Below, one piece after another: positions 50,001-59,480 of a DNA stretch of 64,000 nt (position 1 is its first letter; the number at the start of each line of letters is the position of its first letter). A model generated the notes under the pieces. That model had not been told where the DNA came from. It saw nothing but the letters and a program-made list of their open reading frames with translations, and ran no database searches. The stretch lies in assembly GCA_030526175.1 (NCBI GenBank), contig JAUNDJ010000002.1, forward strand, positions 23,912 to 87,911, given 5' to 3'. The stretch comes from Bacillota bacterium. GTDB taxonomy: Bacteria > Bacillota_I > Bacilli_A > Erysipelotrichales > Erysipelotrichaceae. Both the position numbers and the translations under genes were made by a program.

Positions 50001-50366
50001 ATGTTTATCATGATGGGAATCAACTCCCAATCTAAAGCCTTAGATTTTCATCAAATGGTTGTTTGTGAATCTTGTGGCGGATATGGAAGATATATGGTTT
50101 TTGTTACGTATACCGTTTTTTCCTTATTTTTTATTCCACTCTTTAAATGGAACAAACAGTATTTTGTACAAATGTCTTGTTGCGATTCTGTATATCAACT
50201 TGATCCAGACATTGGGAAACAAATTGAACGAAAAGAAAACGTACAAATTAAATCGGATAATCTAACTTTAGTTAAGAAATCAAATAAATCGTATAATTGT
50301 CCTCAATGTGGATATATTCTAAATAGTGAGTTTGAATATTGTCCTAAATGTGGAACAAAATTATAG
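50001..50366 (+). CDS. Zinc-ribbon domain membrane-associated protein
   Basis: A 121-residue protein. The N-terminal part has VVCESCGGYGRYMVFVTYTVFSLFFIPLFKWNKQYFVQMSCC in outline (about 22-62): a Cys pair, a hydrophobic stretch and a second Cys pair, the zinc_ribbon_15 pattern. The C-terminus has another ribbon, YNCPQCGYIL with YCPKCGTKL. Such proteins are common in Firmicutes and lack a known role. It follows the glutaredoxin-like gene by 3 bp and is closed by a terminator. Confidence 0.8.
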   Translation: MFIMMGINSQSKALDFHQMVVCESCGGYGRYMVFVTYTVFSLFFIPLFKWNKQYFVQMSCCDSVYQLDPDIGKQIERKENVQIKSDNLTLVKKSNKSYNCPQCGYILNSEFEYCPKCGTKL

Positions 50367-50370
50367 TAAT

Positions 50371-50401
50371 AATGGTTGGAACAGTCTCCAACCATTTTTT
50401 G
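50371..50401 (+). terminator. Terminator of the three-gene small operon
   Basis: A 10-bp perfect stem (50371-50380 with 50387-50396) and T-run. Confidence 0.9.
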
Positions 50402-50488
50402 TACCTCTCTTCCATACGCTCCAAAATCTTTTCATTTTATTTTTTTTGTATGATAAAATGAATTCAACAAAAACAAAGGTACATTCAT

Positions 50489-51601
50489 ATGAAACATACA
50501 GAAAAAAAGATTGAGTATGGAAAAGGTGTTCTTATCATTCTTATTTCCATAGCTTGGCTTATTTATCAAATTTATCTTTTTAACAATGATTCCCAATTTA
50601 CTTTAATTAGCCAACGGATTTGTGAGGTTCTTGGTCATAGTTCGCAAATGGAATGGATTCGCGGAAATACAGTTTTGGCTTATCTTACGTCCTTAGTTCC
50701 TATTATCCATATTTACTTATTAATCATACTCTTACCTAGGATGTTGGGACGACAATTTAAACCTTTTTATTATATTAGTAATGGAATTATTTCGGGAATT
50801 CTATTCTTACTTTCCCTAATGATGATTCCTCAATTTGTCGTACGAATCATTCCTGAACTATCAAACGTCTCACTACAAGATAGTGTAAAATACTGGAATA
50901 TTATTTATGTAAATTTCTTTCTCGCCTTTGGTAGTTTATTTCTCATTATCCTTGTAAAAATTTTAAGTTTTATCAAAAGAACACACCATATCCTTAAGAT
51001 TTCTGAATTAGGACGGAGTGTATTACGATACGTTTTAATTGTCATTCTTTCTATTTTTGTAACACTCATTGAAGCTTCTCTATTAGCTTTATTCAATCAG
51101 ATATATCCTGCTGGGGTCGAAAACATTTTGCGCTGGCTGACAAATTTTGCGCCACTTATTACAGGAAATATCGCCATGCTTATTTGTGCGCCTCTACTCG
51201 AAGAATTGGCTTTCCGAGGATTTATGTCTAAAAATTTGGACAGTAGTATGAATACTATAATTGCGATTCTTTTTAGTTCCATTTGTTGGGGAATCTGGCA
51301 TAGAAGTATTGGTCAATTCGTCTATATCGTTCCTTTTGGGATTGTATTAGCTTATTTGTATAAAAAAACAAATCGAATTCGCTTTCCGATTTTAGTACAT
51401 TTTATCAGCAACTTCATTGCCAATTGTTCTTTTTTAGAAAACGCAAGTGCTTTCTATAAAATCCCGGGACTATCAATCGTTCGAGACTATCGCCTTCTCG
51501 TTTTTGCTCTACCCGTACATTATATTCTTTTTATAATTGCGATCGGTATTTGCGCTATAGTCTTTGTCTTATATATCTTTCCTAAAATCGAAATAAAATA
51601 G
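50489..51601 (+). CDS. CPBP family intramembrane metalloprotease
   Basis: A 370-residue protein with about nine membrane helices, belonging to the Abi/CPBP (CAAX protease and bacteriocin-processing) family. The three motifs are LLEELAFRGFMS (EExxxR), WGIWHRSIG (the H in the second motif) and LVHFISNFIA (HxxxN). Family roles include bacteriocin immunity and membrane protein turnover. AAAGGT lies before the ATG. A terminator overlaps the stop. Confidence 0.9.
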   Translation: MKHTEKKIEYGKGVLIILISIAWLIYQIYLFNNDSQFTLISQRICEVLGHSSQMEWIRGNTVLAYLTSLVPIIHIYLLIILLPRMLGRQFKPFYYISNGIISGILFLLSLMMIPQFVVRIIPELSNVSLQDSVKYWNIIYVNFFLAFGSLFLIILVKILSFIKRTHHILKISELGRSVLRYVLIVILSIFVTLIEASLLALFNQIYPAGVENILRWLTNFAPLITGNIAMLICAPLLEELAFRGFMSKNLDSSMNTIIAILFSSICWGIWHRSIGQFVYIVPFGIVLAYLYKKTNRIRFPILVHFISNFIANCSFLENASAFYKIPGLSIVRDYRLLVFALPVHYILFIIAIGICAIVFVLYIFPKIEIK

Positions 51602-51626
51602 TGGTGCATTTCGTACCACTATTTTT
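51599..51626. terminator. Terminator between the CPBP and patatin genes
   Basis: A 7-bp stem (51599-51605 with 51615-51621) followed by TTTTT, overlapping both convergent stop codons. Confidence 0.7.
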
Positions 51627-52461
51627 CTAAATATCGTCTTAATCTTTGAAGCTGTGCCTTTCCATCTTTACACCCTAGATCGTATACAGCTTGTAGTTTA
51701 TCCGGGTCTCTTTCAATACGACCAATCTGGATTGGAGAACTTGGTCGAAACACAAATACCTTTCCTTGTTCTTCCCATTTTCTTAGTAAATCAATTTGAT
51801 GATTATACAATTCATGCCTTCTTTCTAACCCTTGAGAAATCTTTGGATATTTATTCTTATACAGATTGGTGAACCATTTTGACATAGCTTTTTTTCGATA
51901 CGAACTATCACGTGTTAAAATCACGATGATTTTATCCATTTCTTGACTAGCCATCCACTCAAAAGGAATATTATCGCCTATGGCACCATCCAAATAATGA
52001 TTTCCATTTATTTCTACGGGTTTAGAGACAAAAGGCATAGAACCAGAAGCTCTTAACACATCCATTTGTTCAAAAACACTTTGTACATGTACATATTCTG
52101 GTTTTCCCGTCTTAATATTTGTGATGACCGCATAGAATTTTGTTGGATTCCTTTTATACGTTTCATCATCAAACGGATCTAATTCATGAGGTACTCTTTC
52201 ATACGCATATTCCGTATTTACTAAATTTCCTTCTTTAACTAAAGAATACAATCCCATATATTTTGGATCCGAATTAAATCGCTTATTGTAGCGAATGGCT
52301 CTGCCTTTTTGTTTCGAAACATAATTTACACCGAACAATGCGCCAGCCGAAACACCCACGACAAGATCCGCTTGGATATCATTTTCTAATAGTGTATCTA
52401 AAACACCTGCGGTATACATACCTCGTAAAGCTCCGCCTTCTAATACAATTCCACATTTCAT
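51619..52461 (-). CDS. Patatin-like phospholipase
   Basis: A 280-residue serine lipase of the patatin/RssA type. The oxyanion loop is LEGGALRGMYTAGVLD, the nucleophile elbow VVGVSAGALFGVN near residue 38, and the dyad Asp lies in YLDGAIGDNIPF. It has no signal peptide, so it is probably cytoplasmic or peripheral. The start has no ribosome site; an extended -10 (TGATAGAAT) ends 6 nt before the ATG. Confidence 0.92.
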   Translation of the reverse strand: MKCGIVLEGGALRGMYTAGVLDTLLENDIQADLVVGVSAGALFGVNYVSKQKGRAIRYNKRFNSDPKYMGLYSLVKEGNLVNTEYAYERVPHELDPFDDETYKRNPTKFYAVITNIKTGKPEYVHVQSVFEQMDVLRASGSMPFVSKPVEINGNHYLDGAIGDNIPFEWMASQEMDKIIVILTRDSSYRKKAMSKWFTNLYKNKYPKISQGLERRHELYNHQIDLLRKWEEQGKVFVFRPSSPIQIGRIERDPDKLQAVYDLGCKDGKAQLQRLRRYLEK

Positions 52462-52467
52462 AAGACT

Positions 52468-52476
52468 ATTCTATCA
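52468..52476 (-). promoter_or_regulatory. Extended -10 placed for a leaderless patatin transcript
   Basis: TGATAGAAT on the minus strand (52476-52468) ends 6 nt before the ATG at 52461. No Shine-Dalgarno lies between. Confidence 0.5.
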
Positions 52477-52494
52477 CAAAAAAAGAAATAGAAG

Positions 52495-53874
52495 CTAATC
52501 CATTTCTTTGTAGTTTATTTCAAAAGATTTCATTATAGAATATTGTATTTGAATTTCGTTCGTACTCGAAATCATCATATCTTTTTTCCCATCATAATAT
52601 CGAGAAGACAACGTTTTTTCTCCATGATTCAAGAATATTTCTATTGCCGAAGTATCTAAGAAAATATCCATTTCTTGCATATCTTCTATTTCAATGTGTC
52701 GTATTGTTCGGCCATATCCACTGTCTAAGAATTCTAGTTGAAATACATTGTTTTCATATGATAAACGAAGAGAATTGAGTTGAATCTGGAAAGGAGTATT
52801 GTTTACATCCATATGGATAAAACATCCTTTTTCCATACTTTGTTCCTGTTTTGAAATCAATAATTCTTTCTTATTTCCTTGTAGCTTTATGATTTCTTGT
52901 ATTGGATATTGATAGATTTTCCCATCTCGATTTTCCAATTGACGAGGAATCGTTAAACACATTTGCCAACCCCTATCGACTGTTGGATTTTCATACGTAT
53001 TATCCGGAAGCCCCATCCAGGCAATCAATATAGTTCGTCCTTGTTCATCCACAAATGTTTGTGGCGCATAAAAATCAAAACCATAATCCAAGGTTTGATA
53101 ATCCCTAGCTTTATTTTCAATTACTTTAAAATATCCGTTTTGATCATAGTTTTCATATTGATATCCTTGTTTAGAGATACCTTGTGGACAACAGATCAAG
53201 AAAGATTCTCCGTCTAAGTAAATTAAGTCTGGACATTCCCACATATATCCAAAAGGTACTTCTGGTTCAATACGGGAATCGTATGTCCAATCCATTAAAT
53301 CTTTGGATGAATAAACGAGTACACATCCTTCATCCTTTTTTGTACGAGCTCCCAGATACATATAATACGTATCTTTTATTTTGCTAACTTTAGGATCTCG
53401 AACGTGCAAAGTTAAATCTTTAGGATACACTTCACTTGTCAACAATGTCTTTTTCTCTGAAAAATGCATACCATCTTCCGAATATATATAGTTTGTGTTC
53501 GATTCTCTACCCGTATGTATAAAATCGTGTTCTCCTTCTAGCTTAACATTTCCTGTATAGAAGATATGCATTCCATTTTCAATAAATGCACTGCCTGAAT
53601 AAGCTCCACTTCGATCCGATTTATCGTCTGGATAAATCGCAATATCTTCTTCTGAATATTGAATAAAATCTGTTGTTGTATAGTGACCCCAATATTTATT
53701 GCCACCTTCTGGCTCATACGAATACTGATAAAAAATATGATAAATTCCGTTCATTTGACATAAACCATTGGGATCGTTTAGCCATCCACCAGGAGGCATC
53801 AAATGAAATTTTAATTTGTGCACATCTTCTTGCATTCTTTGGCGACAAGTTTTATTCCATTGCATTTTTTCCAT
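52495..53874 (-). CDS. scrB: Sucrose-6-phosphate hydrolase, GH32
   Basis: A 459-residue invertase-family enzyme that splits sucrose-6-phosphate, made by the PTS, into glucose-6-phosphate and fructose. The nucleophile Asp is in PPGGWLNDPNGLCQ, the transition-state Asp in HVRDPKVSKI, and the acid/base Glu in YMWECPDLIYL; a C-terminal beta sandwich follows. I use the ATG at 53874 (GAGGAAT upstream). An in-frame ATG at 53904 with an AGGA site is possible, but it lies in a large hairpin. It is the last gene of the sucrose operon; no terminator is visible after it. Confidence 0.92.
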   Translation of the reverse strand: MEKMQWNKTCRQRMQEDVHKLKFHLMPPGGWLNDPNGLCQMNGIYHIFYQYSYEPEGGNKYWGHYTTTDFIQYSEEDIAIYPDDKSDRSGAYSGSAFIENGMHIFYTGNVKLEGEHDFIHTGRESNTNYIYSEDGMHFSEKKTLLTSEVYPKDLTLHVRDPKVSKIKDTYYMYLGARTKKDEGCVLVYSSKDLMDWTYDSRIEPEVPFGYMWECPDLIYLDGESFLICCPQGISKQGYQYENYDQNGYFKVIENKARDYQTLDYGFDFYAPQTFVDEQGRTILIAWMGLPDNTYENPTVDRGWQMCLTIPRQLENRDGKIYQYPIQEIIKLQGNKKELLISKQEQSMEKGCFIHMDVNNTPFQIQLNSLRLSYENNVFQLEFLDSGYGRTIRHIEIEDMQEMDIFLDTSAIEIFLNHGEKTLSSRYYDGKKDMMISSTNEIQIQYSIMKSFEINYKEMD

Positions 53875-53893
53875 AAAATTCCTCATACTACAA

Positions 53894-53928
53894 CTATCCA
53901 ACATGCTCCTTCCTAACATGTTGGATAG
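53894..53928 (-). other. Intergenic 12-bp stem between scrA and scrB
   Basis: CTATCCAACATG (53894-53905) and CATGTTGGATAG (53917-53928) form a perfect 12-bp stem with an 11-nt loop. The loop contains AGGAAGGAG on the mRNA. There is no T-run, so it is more likely to stabilise or process the mRNA, or to control scrB translation. Confidence 0.6.
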
Positions 53929-53942
53929 ACACATTTCGTTTC

Positions 53943-55802
53943 TTATTTTACTTTTTCTACTTCGTTGCAGTCAAACCCATTTGTTAGGGCTACAATTACA
54001 CAATCACTGTATCCTGCTTCTTCAATTTTCATTGAATCAAATTCAATCAATAACTGTCCTTTTGAAACTGTATCTCCTTGTTTCACAAAACCAGTAAATC
54101 CTTTTCCTTCCATATTTACTGTGTCGACACCAATATGAATTAAGATTTCCATTCCTGTATCACTTGTGATCCCAATCGCATGATTGGTTGGAAATACCAT
54201 TGTTACAACTCCGTCCACTGGTGCATAAATTTTCCCTTCAATTGGATTAATTCCTACACTAGGTCCCATACTTTCTGCAGAAAACATTGGATCTGGAATT
54301 TGTGATGCACAAATTACTTCTCCATTTACTGGTTGAACAATTTCTCCTTTGTCACAAGACATAATTGTTTCTGTTGGAATAGCTAAAGCTTCATTTTTTG
54401 TTTCTACCGCTCCTTCTTCTTTCCAGAAAACCATTGTTAGGGCAAAGGCAATTCCGCCTGCGATAGCTAACATAATTGTATACATCAAAGGATTATTTAC
54501 TGTTAAATAACCTGGAATACCTGTAACTCCATAAGCAGTAGCTCCTAATCCAAACCATGAACCAAACATAGCTGCAATCGCACCACCAATCATGGCACAA
54601 ACAAAAGGTTTCGTGAATCGCATATTAACACCGAAGATAGCTGGTTCAGTAATTCCTAAGGCTGCGGATAATGACGAAGGAATCGCAATAGCTTTTGTTT
54701 TTGAAGATTTCGCTTTCATTCCTACAGCTAAACAAGCTCCAAATTGAGCAAAGTTGGCAGCCGAAGCAATAGGCATCCAAATGTTTAAGTTTCCAAAATC
54801 GGCACTTGCCAATAATCCAGCTTCAATCACGTTATACATATGGTGTAATCCCATAACAACAGTACAAGGATAAATCGCTCCCATAATCAATGCACCAATT
54901 CCATATCCAATCGTGATCAATTGTCTTGCAGCACTTAAAACCCAAGTTTCTGCTGTAGAAAAGACAGGTCCAATCACTGTGAATGTTAATAATAATGTCA
55001 CAAATACAGTCGTTAATGGTGTTACAAATAAATCTAACATTTCTGGTACGTGTTCGTGTAACCAGTTTTCAACTTTTGACATTAACCATACCGCAATCAT
55101 TACAGGGATGACATGTCCTTGATATCCTAGCTGATTGATTTGTCCAAGTGTATATGTTCCAAACTTAATATGTCCAAATAAATACCATACATCGTATCCA
55201 TTGGCCGCATTCCAACCGTTTGTTAGGGCCGAGTGAATCATGGCCAATCCAATTACAGCACCTAAGAAAATATTTCCTCCAAATACTCGAGCAGCAGAAA
55301 CAGCTACAATTACTGGTAAATAAGCAAATGCTGTATTCGCTACCATATCTAAGAAAGCAAACCAATCACTTGCCGCAAATCCTGGAAGAGCTTTGGCTAA
55401 TGCTTCAACAAGACCCATCATTAATCCGGAAGCTACGATAGCTGGTAGAATTGGTACGAATACATCGCCTAATGCTTTGATCATTCGTTTTGGAATTGAC
55501 ATATTGGCTGCCGCTGCTGCTTTTACATCTTCTTTTGTTCCAGCACTCAATCCAGTGATTGATAAGAATTCATCGAACACTTTATTCACAGTTCCTGTTC
55601 CGATAATACATTGAAGTTGTCCATTGGAAGTAAATACACCTTTTACACCTTCCACATTTTCTAGTTTCTTTTCATCCACTTTTTTCGAATCCACAATCGC
55701 TAATCGTAAACGAGTTGCACAATGAGCTACGGAAGCAATGTTTTCTTTACCACCTAAACAAGCAAAAATATCTTCTGCACATTTTCTATAATTTAATGCC
55801 AT
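53943..55802 (-). CDS. scrA: PTS sucrose-type transporter, EIIBCA
   Basis: A 619-residue transporter that imports and phosphorylates sucrose. The N-terminal IIB domain has the phospho-Cys in VAHCATRLRLAI near residue 28. The central IIC domain (about 105-460) has ten or so membrane helices, with GLHHMYNVIEAG and ALGITEPAIFGVN as typical motifs. A C-terminal IIA domain of the glucose type holds the phospho-His in EILIHIGVDTV. IIBCA order is that of the sucrose/beta-glucoside family; the sucrose call rests on the neighbours scrB, scrK and scrR. Confidence 0.92.
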   Translation of the reverse strand: MALNYRKCAEDIFACLGGKENIASVAHCATRLRLAIVDSKKVDEKKLENVEGVKGVFTSNGQLQCIIGTGTVNKVFDEFLSITGLSAGTKEDVKAAAAANMSIPKRMIKALGDVFVPILPAIVASGLMMGLVEALAKALPGFAASDWFAFLDMVANTAFAYLPVIVAVSAARVFGGNIFLGAVIGLAMIHSALTNGWNAANGYDVWYLFGHIKFGTYTLGQINQLGYQGHVIPVMIAVWLMSKVENWLHEHVPEMLDLFVTPLTTVFVTLLLTFTVIGPVFSTAETWVLSAARQLITIGYGIGALIMGAIYPCTVVMGLHHMYNVIEAGLLASADFGNLNIWMPIASAANFAQFGACLAVGMKAKSSKTKAIAIPSSLSAALGITEPAIFGVNMRFTKPFVCAMIGGAIAAMFGSWFGLGATAYGVTGIPGYLTVNNPLMYTIMLAIAGGIAFALTMVFWKEEGAVETKNEALAIPTETIMSCDKGEIVQPVNGEVICASQIPDPMFSAESMGPSVGINPIEGKIYAPVDGVVTMVFPTNHAIGITSDTGMEILIHIGVDTVNMEGKGFTGFVKQGDTVSKGQLLIEFDSMKIEEAGYSDCVIVALTNGFDCNEVEKVK

Positions 55803-55819
55803 ATTCTTTCTCTCTTTCT

Positions 55820-56647
55820 TTATATTAACTTTAATTCTTCAAAAGCTTTATACAAGCCATCTTCTTGTACGCATGGAGCCATATAATCACATATTTTCTT
55901 TAATGCTTCCGATCCATTTTCCATGCATACACTCGTTCCAACAACTTCCATCATTTCCATATCGTTCATAGAGTCGCCAAAACCATACGTATCTTTCAAT
56001 TCTTTTCCTAAATATGTACAAACTCTTTGAATAGCTTGTCCTTTATCAAATTTACGATTGACTAAATCGCCATTTAAACAGTTATGAGCAACCACATCCT
56101 GGATGGCAAACACAAAATCTTTTTCAAATTTTTGTCTAGCTTCAAATAATTGTTCTTCTTTTTCACACATAATGACGACCTTATATATTTCTCGTCCATC
56201 GTATTCACACATTGGACGAATTCCTAACTGATTACTTAGTGCTTTTCGCCAGCGTTCGATTTCACTATTCGCACTGTTTGTTCCGTGAATAAACTCTTCT
56301 AAATTTTCATCTCCATACGTGATATCTTTGGATTCAATGGTTCTAAAAACACCATTTCGTTTTAACACTTCCAGTATTTCATCACGCTGTTGATTTGTCA
56401 TGGGTTGATCGTAAATGATTTCATTTCCTACTTGAACAATACCACCGCCACACCCAATTACTCCATCACATCCATATTTTAATAAAGGCGACAACATGCC
56501 TAAGTTTCTTCCTGTACACAAGAATACTAAGTTTCCCTTTTCTTGCGTTTTTTTGATCGCATCTAGAGCACTTTGAGGAGGGACATTTTCTCCAGCTACC
56601 GTTAATGTCCCATCAATATCTAGGAAAATTAATTTATTATTTTTCAT
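55820..56647 (-). CDS. HAD-superfamily (Cof-type) sugar phosphatase
   Basis: A 275-residue HAD IIB phosphatase. Motif I is LIFLDIDGTLT, motif II FLCTGRN, and motif IV FGDSMNDMEMMEV, with a cap domain between. It likely dephosphorylates a sugar phosphate; in this operon that could free sucrose from sucrose-6-phosphate or trim a glycolytic ester, which is inference. Its ATG at 56647 overlaps the end of the GH13 gene by 11 nt, without an evident ribosome site, so coupled translation is likely. Confidence 0.88.
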   Translation of the reverse strand: MKNNKLIFLDIDGTLTVAGENVPPQSALDAIKKTQEKGNLVFLCTGRNLGMLSPLLKYGCDGVIGCGGGIVQVGNEIIYDQPMTNQQRDEILEVLKRNGVFRTIESKDITYGDENLEEFIHGTNSANSEIERWRKALSNQLGIRPMCEYDGREIYKVVIMCEKEEQLFEARQKFEKDFVFAIQDVVAHNCLNGDLVNRKFDKGQAIQRVCTYLGKELKDTYGFGDSMNDMEMMEVVGTSVCMENGSEALKKICDYMAPCVQEDGLYKAFEELKLI

Positions 56648-58484
56648 TATAATTATGGAATAGCCAAACGAAATCTTGTGCTGGAATCTCAATTTCTTTT
56701 GCGTCCACTAAGCCATTCGTTACTAAGTTTACATATTGTTGTTCTTCAAAGATCTTAGCTACTTCGTTTTGTTTACTAAAGTTAAACAACCCAATCAGCT
56801 TTTGTCCATTGTAGTAACGACCAATTCCCAATACTGCATCATTTTGTGTTTCAACAATCCAAGCATCCGCTTTTCCATCAAACACCTCATATTTACTTCG
56901 TAACGTGCTTAATCTGTGAATCGCATTGTACAATTTTCCTTGGTAAGAGGATTTATCCTCTTTCTTTTTCACATTTTCCCAGTTTAAATCCCCACGGTGT
57001 AAATACCGACTATCTTGAGCTTTTAAAGGATCCTTGTGATATCCATAATCGTTGAATTGCCCGATCTCATCTCCGGAGTATAAAACAGGAATTCCACTTT
57101 GTGTGTAAAGAAAAGCGTGTAACATAATATCAAAGGAAATTGCTCTTTCTAATTTCACAGTATCTTGTTCTTTTACAGCCGTTTCCATACCGACTAAAGA
57201 AGCTGTCATTCCGGTTAATCGAGCATCGCCTAAACGAGGATCGTCGTTATATAATTCACCACGAGAATCACTGCCATTTTTTCCTGTTAATTCATCGTTT
57301 AAGAATTTTTTGTGCGCAACTTCTTCGATTCCGAATGGTTCTAAGAATTTATATTCTAATCCCCAGCCAATATCATCGTGACATCGCAAATAGTTTAAGA
57401 ACGTATATTCTTTTGGAAGCGTAAATACAGTTTCTAATTGATGTTTCAATAAGCGTACATCTCGAGTTGCCACTGTGTGCCATGTTGATGCCATAGTCGT
57501 CACATTGTATAACATATGACATTCTGGTTTATCAATGGTTCCAAAATAGGGTACAACTTCTTTCGGTTCCATAACTACTTCTCCTAGAAGAAGTGTTCCT
57601 GGACAAACAATTTCACATGCCATACGCATAATTCGCACTAATGTGTGTACTTTAGGTAAGTTACGACAATTCGTTCCCAATTCTTTCCAAATATATGGTA
57701 CTGCATCGAGTCGAATGATATCCACTCCATGGTTACAAAGGAACAACATATTGGCTGTCATATCATTGAAAACAGTTGGATTGGCATAATTTAAATCCCA
57801 TTGATAAGGATAGAACGTTGTCATAACTACCTTTTTTGATTCTTCATTCCAGGTAAAATTTCCTGGTGCTGTTTGTGGGAATACTTGAGGCACTGTTTTT
57901 TCATAAATATTTGGAATATCCCAATTTTCATAAAAGAAGTATCGAGATTGATATTCAAAATCTCCACTTCTTGCTCGTTTTGCCCATTCATGATCTTCGC
58001 TCGTATGATTCATGACGAAATCTAAACAAATACTCATATTGTTTGCGTGACATTCTTTGGATAGTTGAGCCAAATCTTCCATAGTTCCTAATTCTGGTTT
58101 GACTTTTCTAAAGTCACTTACCGCATATCCCCCATCGTCTCTTCCTTTTGGACTTTCTAACAATGGCATCAAGTGTAAATAATTCACACCTGTTTCTTTA
58201 AGATAACTTAGATGTTTTTTTACACCCTTTAAATTTCCTGCAAAACAGTTGGTATACATTAACATACCTAACATGTCATTTCCCTTATACCAATTTGGAT
58301 TTTGAATACGTTCCTTATCTATATTTTTTAACCATGTTTCTCTTGTTTCATAATAATCATGCAGCATCGTCACAAAATATTGAAATGCGTGCTCGTCATT
58401 ATACAATTCCATGTATAACCACTTCATTTCTTCGTAATGTTTTGATAGACGATTTAAGAATTCACTTTCCCATTTAGCGTTCAT
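56637..58484 (-). CDS. GH13 amylosucrase-like enzyme
   Basis: A 615-residue GH13 enzyme with the layout of amylosucrase (subfamily 4), which makes alpha-1,4-glucan and fructose from sucrose. A helical N-terminal domain of about 90 residues precedes the barrel. Catalytic residues are the nucleophile Asp in DIIRLDAVPYIWKELG, the acid/base Glu in LLLGEVVMEP and the third Asp in LRCHDDIGWG. The segment LDAVPYIWKELGTNCRNLP and STWHTVATRDVRLL are close to the amylosucrase pattern. No signal peptide is present. A sucrose hydrolase or phosphorylase-like activity is not excluded. The ATG at 58484 comes 1 bp after the scrK stop. Confidence 0.85.
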   Translation of the reverse strand: MNAKWESEFLNRLSKHYEEMKWLYMELYNDEHAFQYFVTMLHDYYETRETWLKNIDKERIQNPNWYKGNDMLGMLMYTNCFAGNLKGVKKHLSYLKETGVNYLHLMPLLESPKGRDDGGYAVSDFRKVKPELGTMEDLAQLSKECHANNMSICLDFVMNHTSEDHEWAKRARSGDFEYQSRYFFYENWDIPNIYEKTVPQVFPQTAPGNFTWNEESKKVVMTTFYPYQWDLNYANPTVFNDMTANMLFLCNHGVDIIRLDAVPYIWKELGTNCRNLPKVHTLVRIMRMACEIVCPGTLLLGEVVMEPKEVVPYFGTIDKPECHMLYNVTTMASTWHTVATRDVRLLKHQLETVFTLPKEYTFLNYLRCHDDIGWGLEYKFLEPFGIEEVAHKKFLNDELTGKNGSDSRGELYNDDPRLGDARLTGMTASLVGMETAVKEQDTVKLERAISFDIMLHAFLYTQSGIPVLYSGDEIGQFNDYGYHKDPLKAQDSRYLHRGDLNWENVKKKEDKSSYQGKLYNAIHRLSTLRSKYEVFDGKADAWIVETQNDAVLGIGRYYNGQKLIGLFNFSKQNEVAKIFEEQQYVNLVTNGLVDAKEIEIPAQDFVWLFHNYNEK

Positions 58485-58485
58485 A

Positions 58486-59463
58486 TTAGTTCTCACTTCC
58501 TGTTTCAATAAAATTCCAGATTTCTTGTTCCGTTGGCATTACCCGTAATGCTCCTTTTTTCTTAGATACTAAGGAAGCTGCCGCATTGGCAACTACTAAC
58601 ATATTGCCCAATTTGCATCGAGTCAGATTATCAAGTCCATATTCTAAGACTGTGTTGATTAAGTTACCACAGAAAGTATCTCCACATCCTGTTGTTTCTA
58701 CAGGACCTTCTTGTAAGAATGCCGGTTTTTCTACCATGATATCTTTATAATAAGCTCTTGATCCATCTGGTCCTAAAGATAATGTAATTAGCTTAATATT
58801 AGGATATGTTTCTTGTAACACTTTAATTCCTTGGTCAAAGTCTTCTTTTCCAGTAAACCATTGGATTTCATTATCCGAGATTTTTAGGACATCACATTGT
58901 TGTAATCCCCAATCCACTTGTTTATGTGCAGAATCAAGGCTATCCCATAATGGTTCTCGTAAGTTTGGATCGAAAGTGATTGTTAATCCATTTTCTTTGG
59001 CGATACGAATTGCTTTGTGTGTTGCAGAAACAGCTGGTTCATCTGTTAGTGATAAAGTTCCAAAATGGAAAATCTTTGATGCTTTGATCAATTCTTCATC
59101 AATTTCATCCGCTGTGATATTTACATCCGCTCCAGGTTTTCGATAGAACGCAAAATCACGATCTCCTGTTTCTGTTTTTAATACTATAGCTAAGGTTGTG
59201 TGAACTTCATCGTCAAATTTTAATCCTTCATCACTGATTCCTTGTTCAACAATCGCATTACGAAGTTGTTTTCCAAATCCATCATTTCCAACTTTTCCAA
59301 TAAAAGCTACTTTACGACCAAGCTTTGTCAACATGGCTAATACGTTACAAGGAGCCCCTCCTGGATTGGCTTCCATCAATGGATTTCCCTGTTTAGAAGT
59401 GCCATTATCTGTGAAATCAATCAACAATTCACCTAACGCTACAACATCATATTTTTTTTTCAT
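58486..59463 (-). CDS. scrK: Fructokinase, PfkB family
   Basis: A 325-residue ribokinase-like enzyme that phosphorylates the fructose released by the sucrose enzymes. It opens with VVALGELLIDFTDNG, has ANPGGAPCNVLAML for sugar binding, and ends with the PfkB signature VETTGCGDTFCGNLI, in which the Asp is the catalytic base. A cytoplasmic enzyme, second gene of the sucrose operon. AAGGAGG precedes the ATG. Confidence 0.94.
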   Translation of the reverse strand: MKKKYDVVALGELLIDFTDNGTSKQGNPLMEANPGGAPCNVLAMLTKLGRKVAFIGKVGNDGFGKQLRNAIVEQGISDEGLKFDDEVHTTLAIVLKTETGDRDFAFYRKPGADVNITADEIDEELIKASKIFHFGTLSLTDEPAVSATHKAIRIAKENGLTITFDPNLREPLWDSLDSAHKQVDWGLQQCDVLKISDNEIQWFTGKEDFDQGIKVLQETYPNIKLITLSLGPDGSRAYYKDIMVEKPAFLQEGPVETTGCGDTFCGNLINTVLEYGLDNLTRCKLGNMLVVANAAASLVSKKKGALRVMPTEQEIWNFIETGSEN

Positions 59464-59480
59464 TCAAATCCCTCCTTTTC

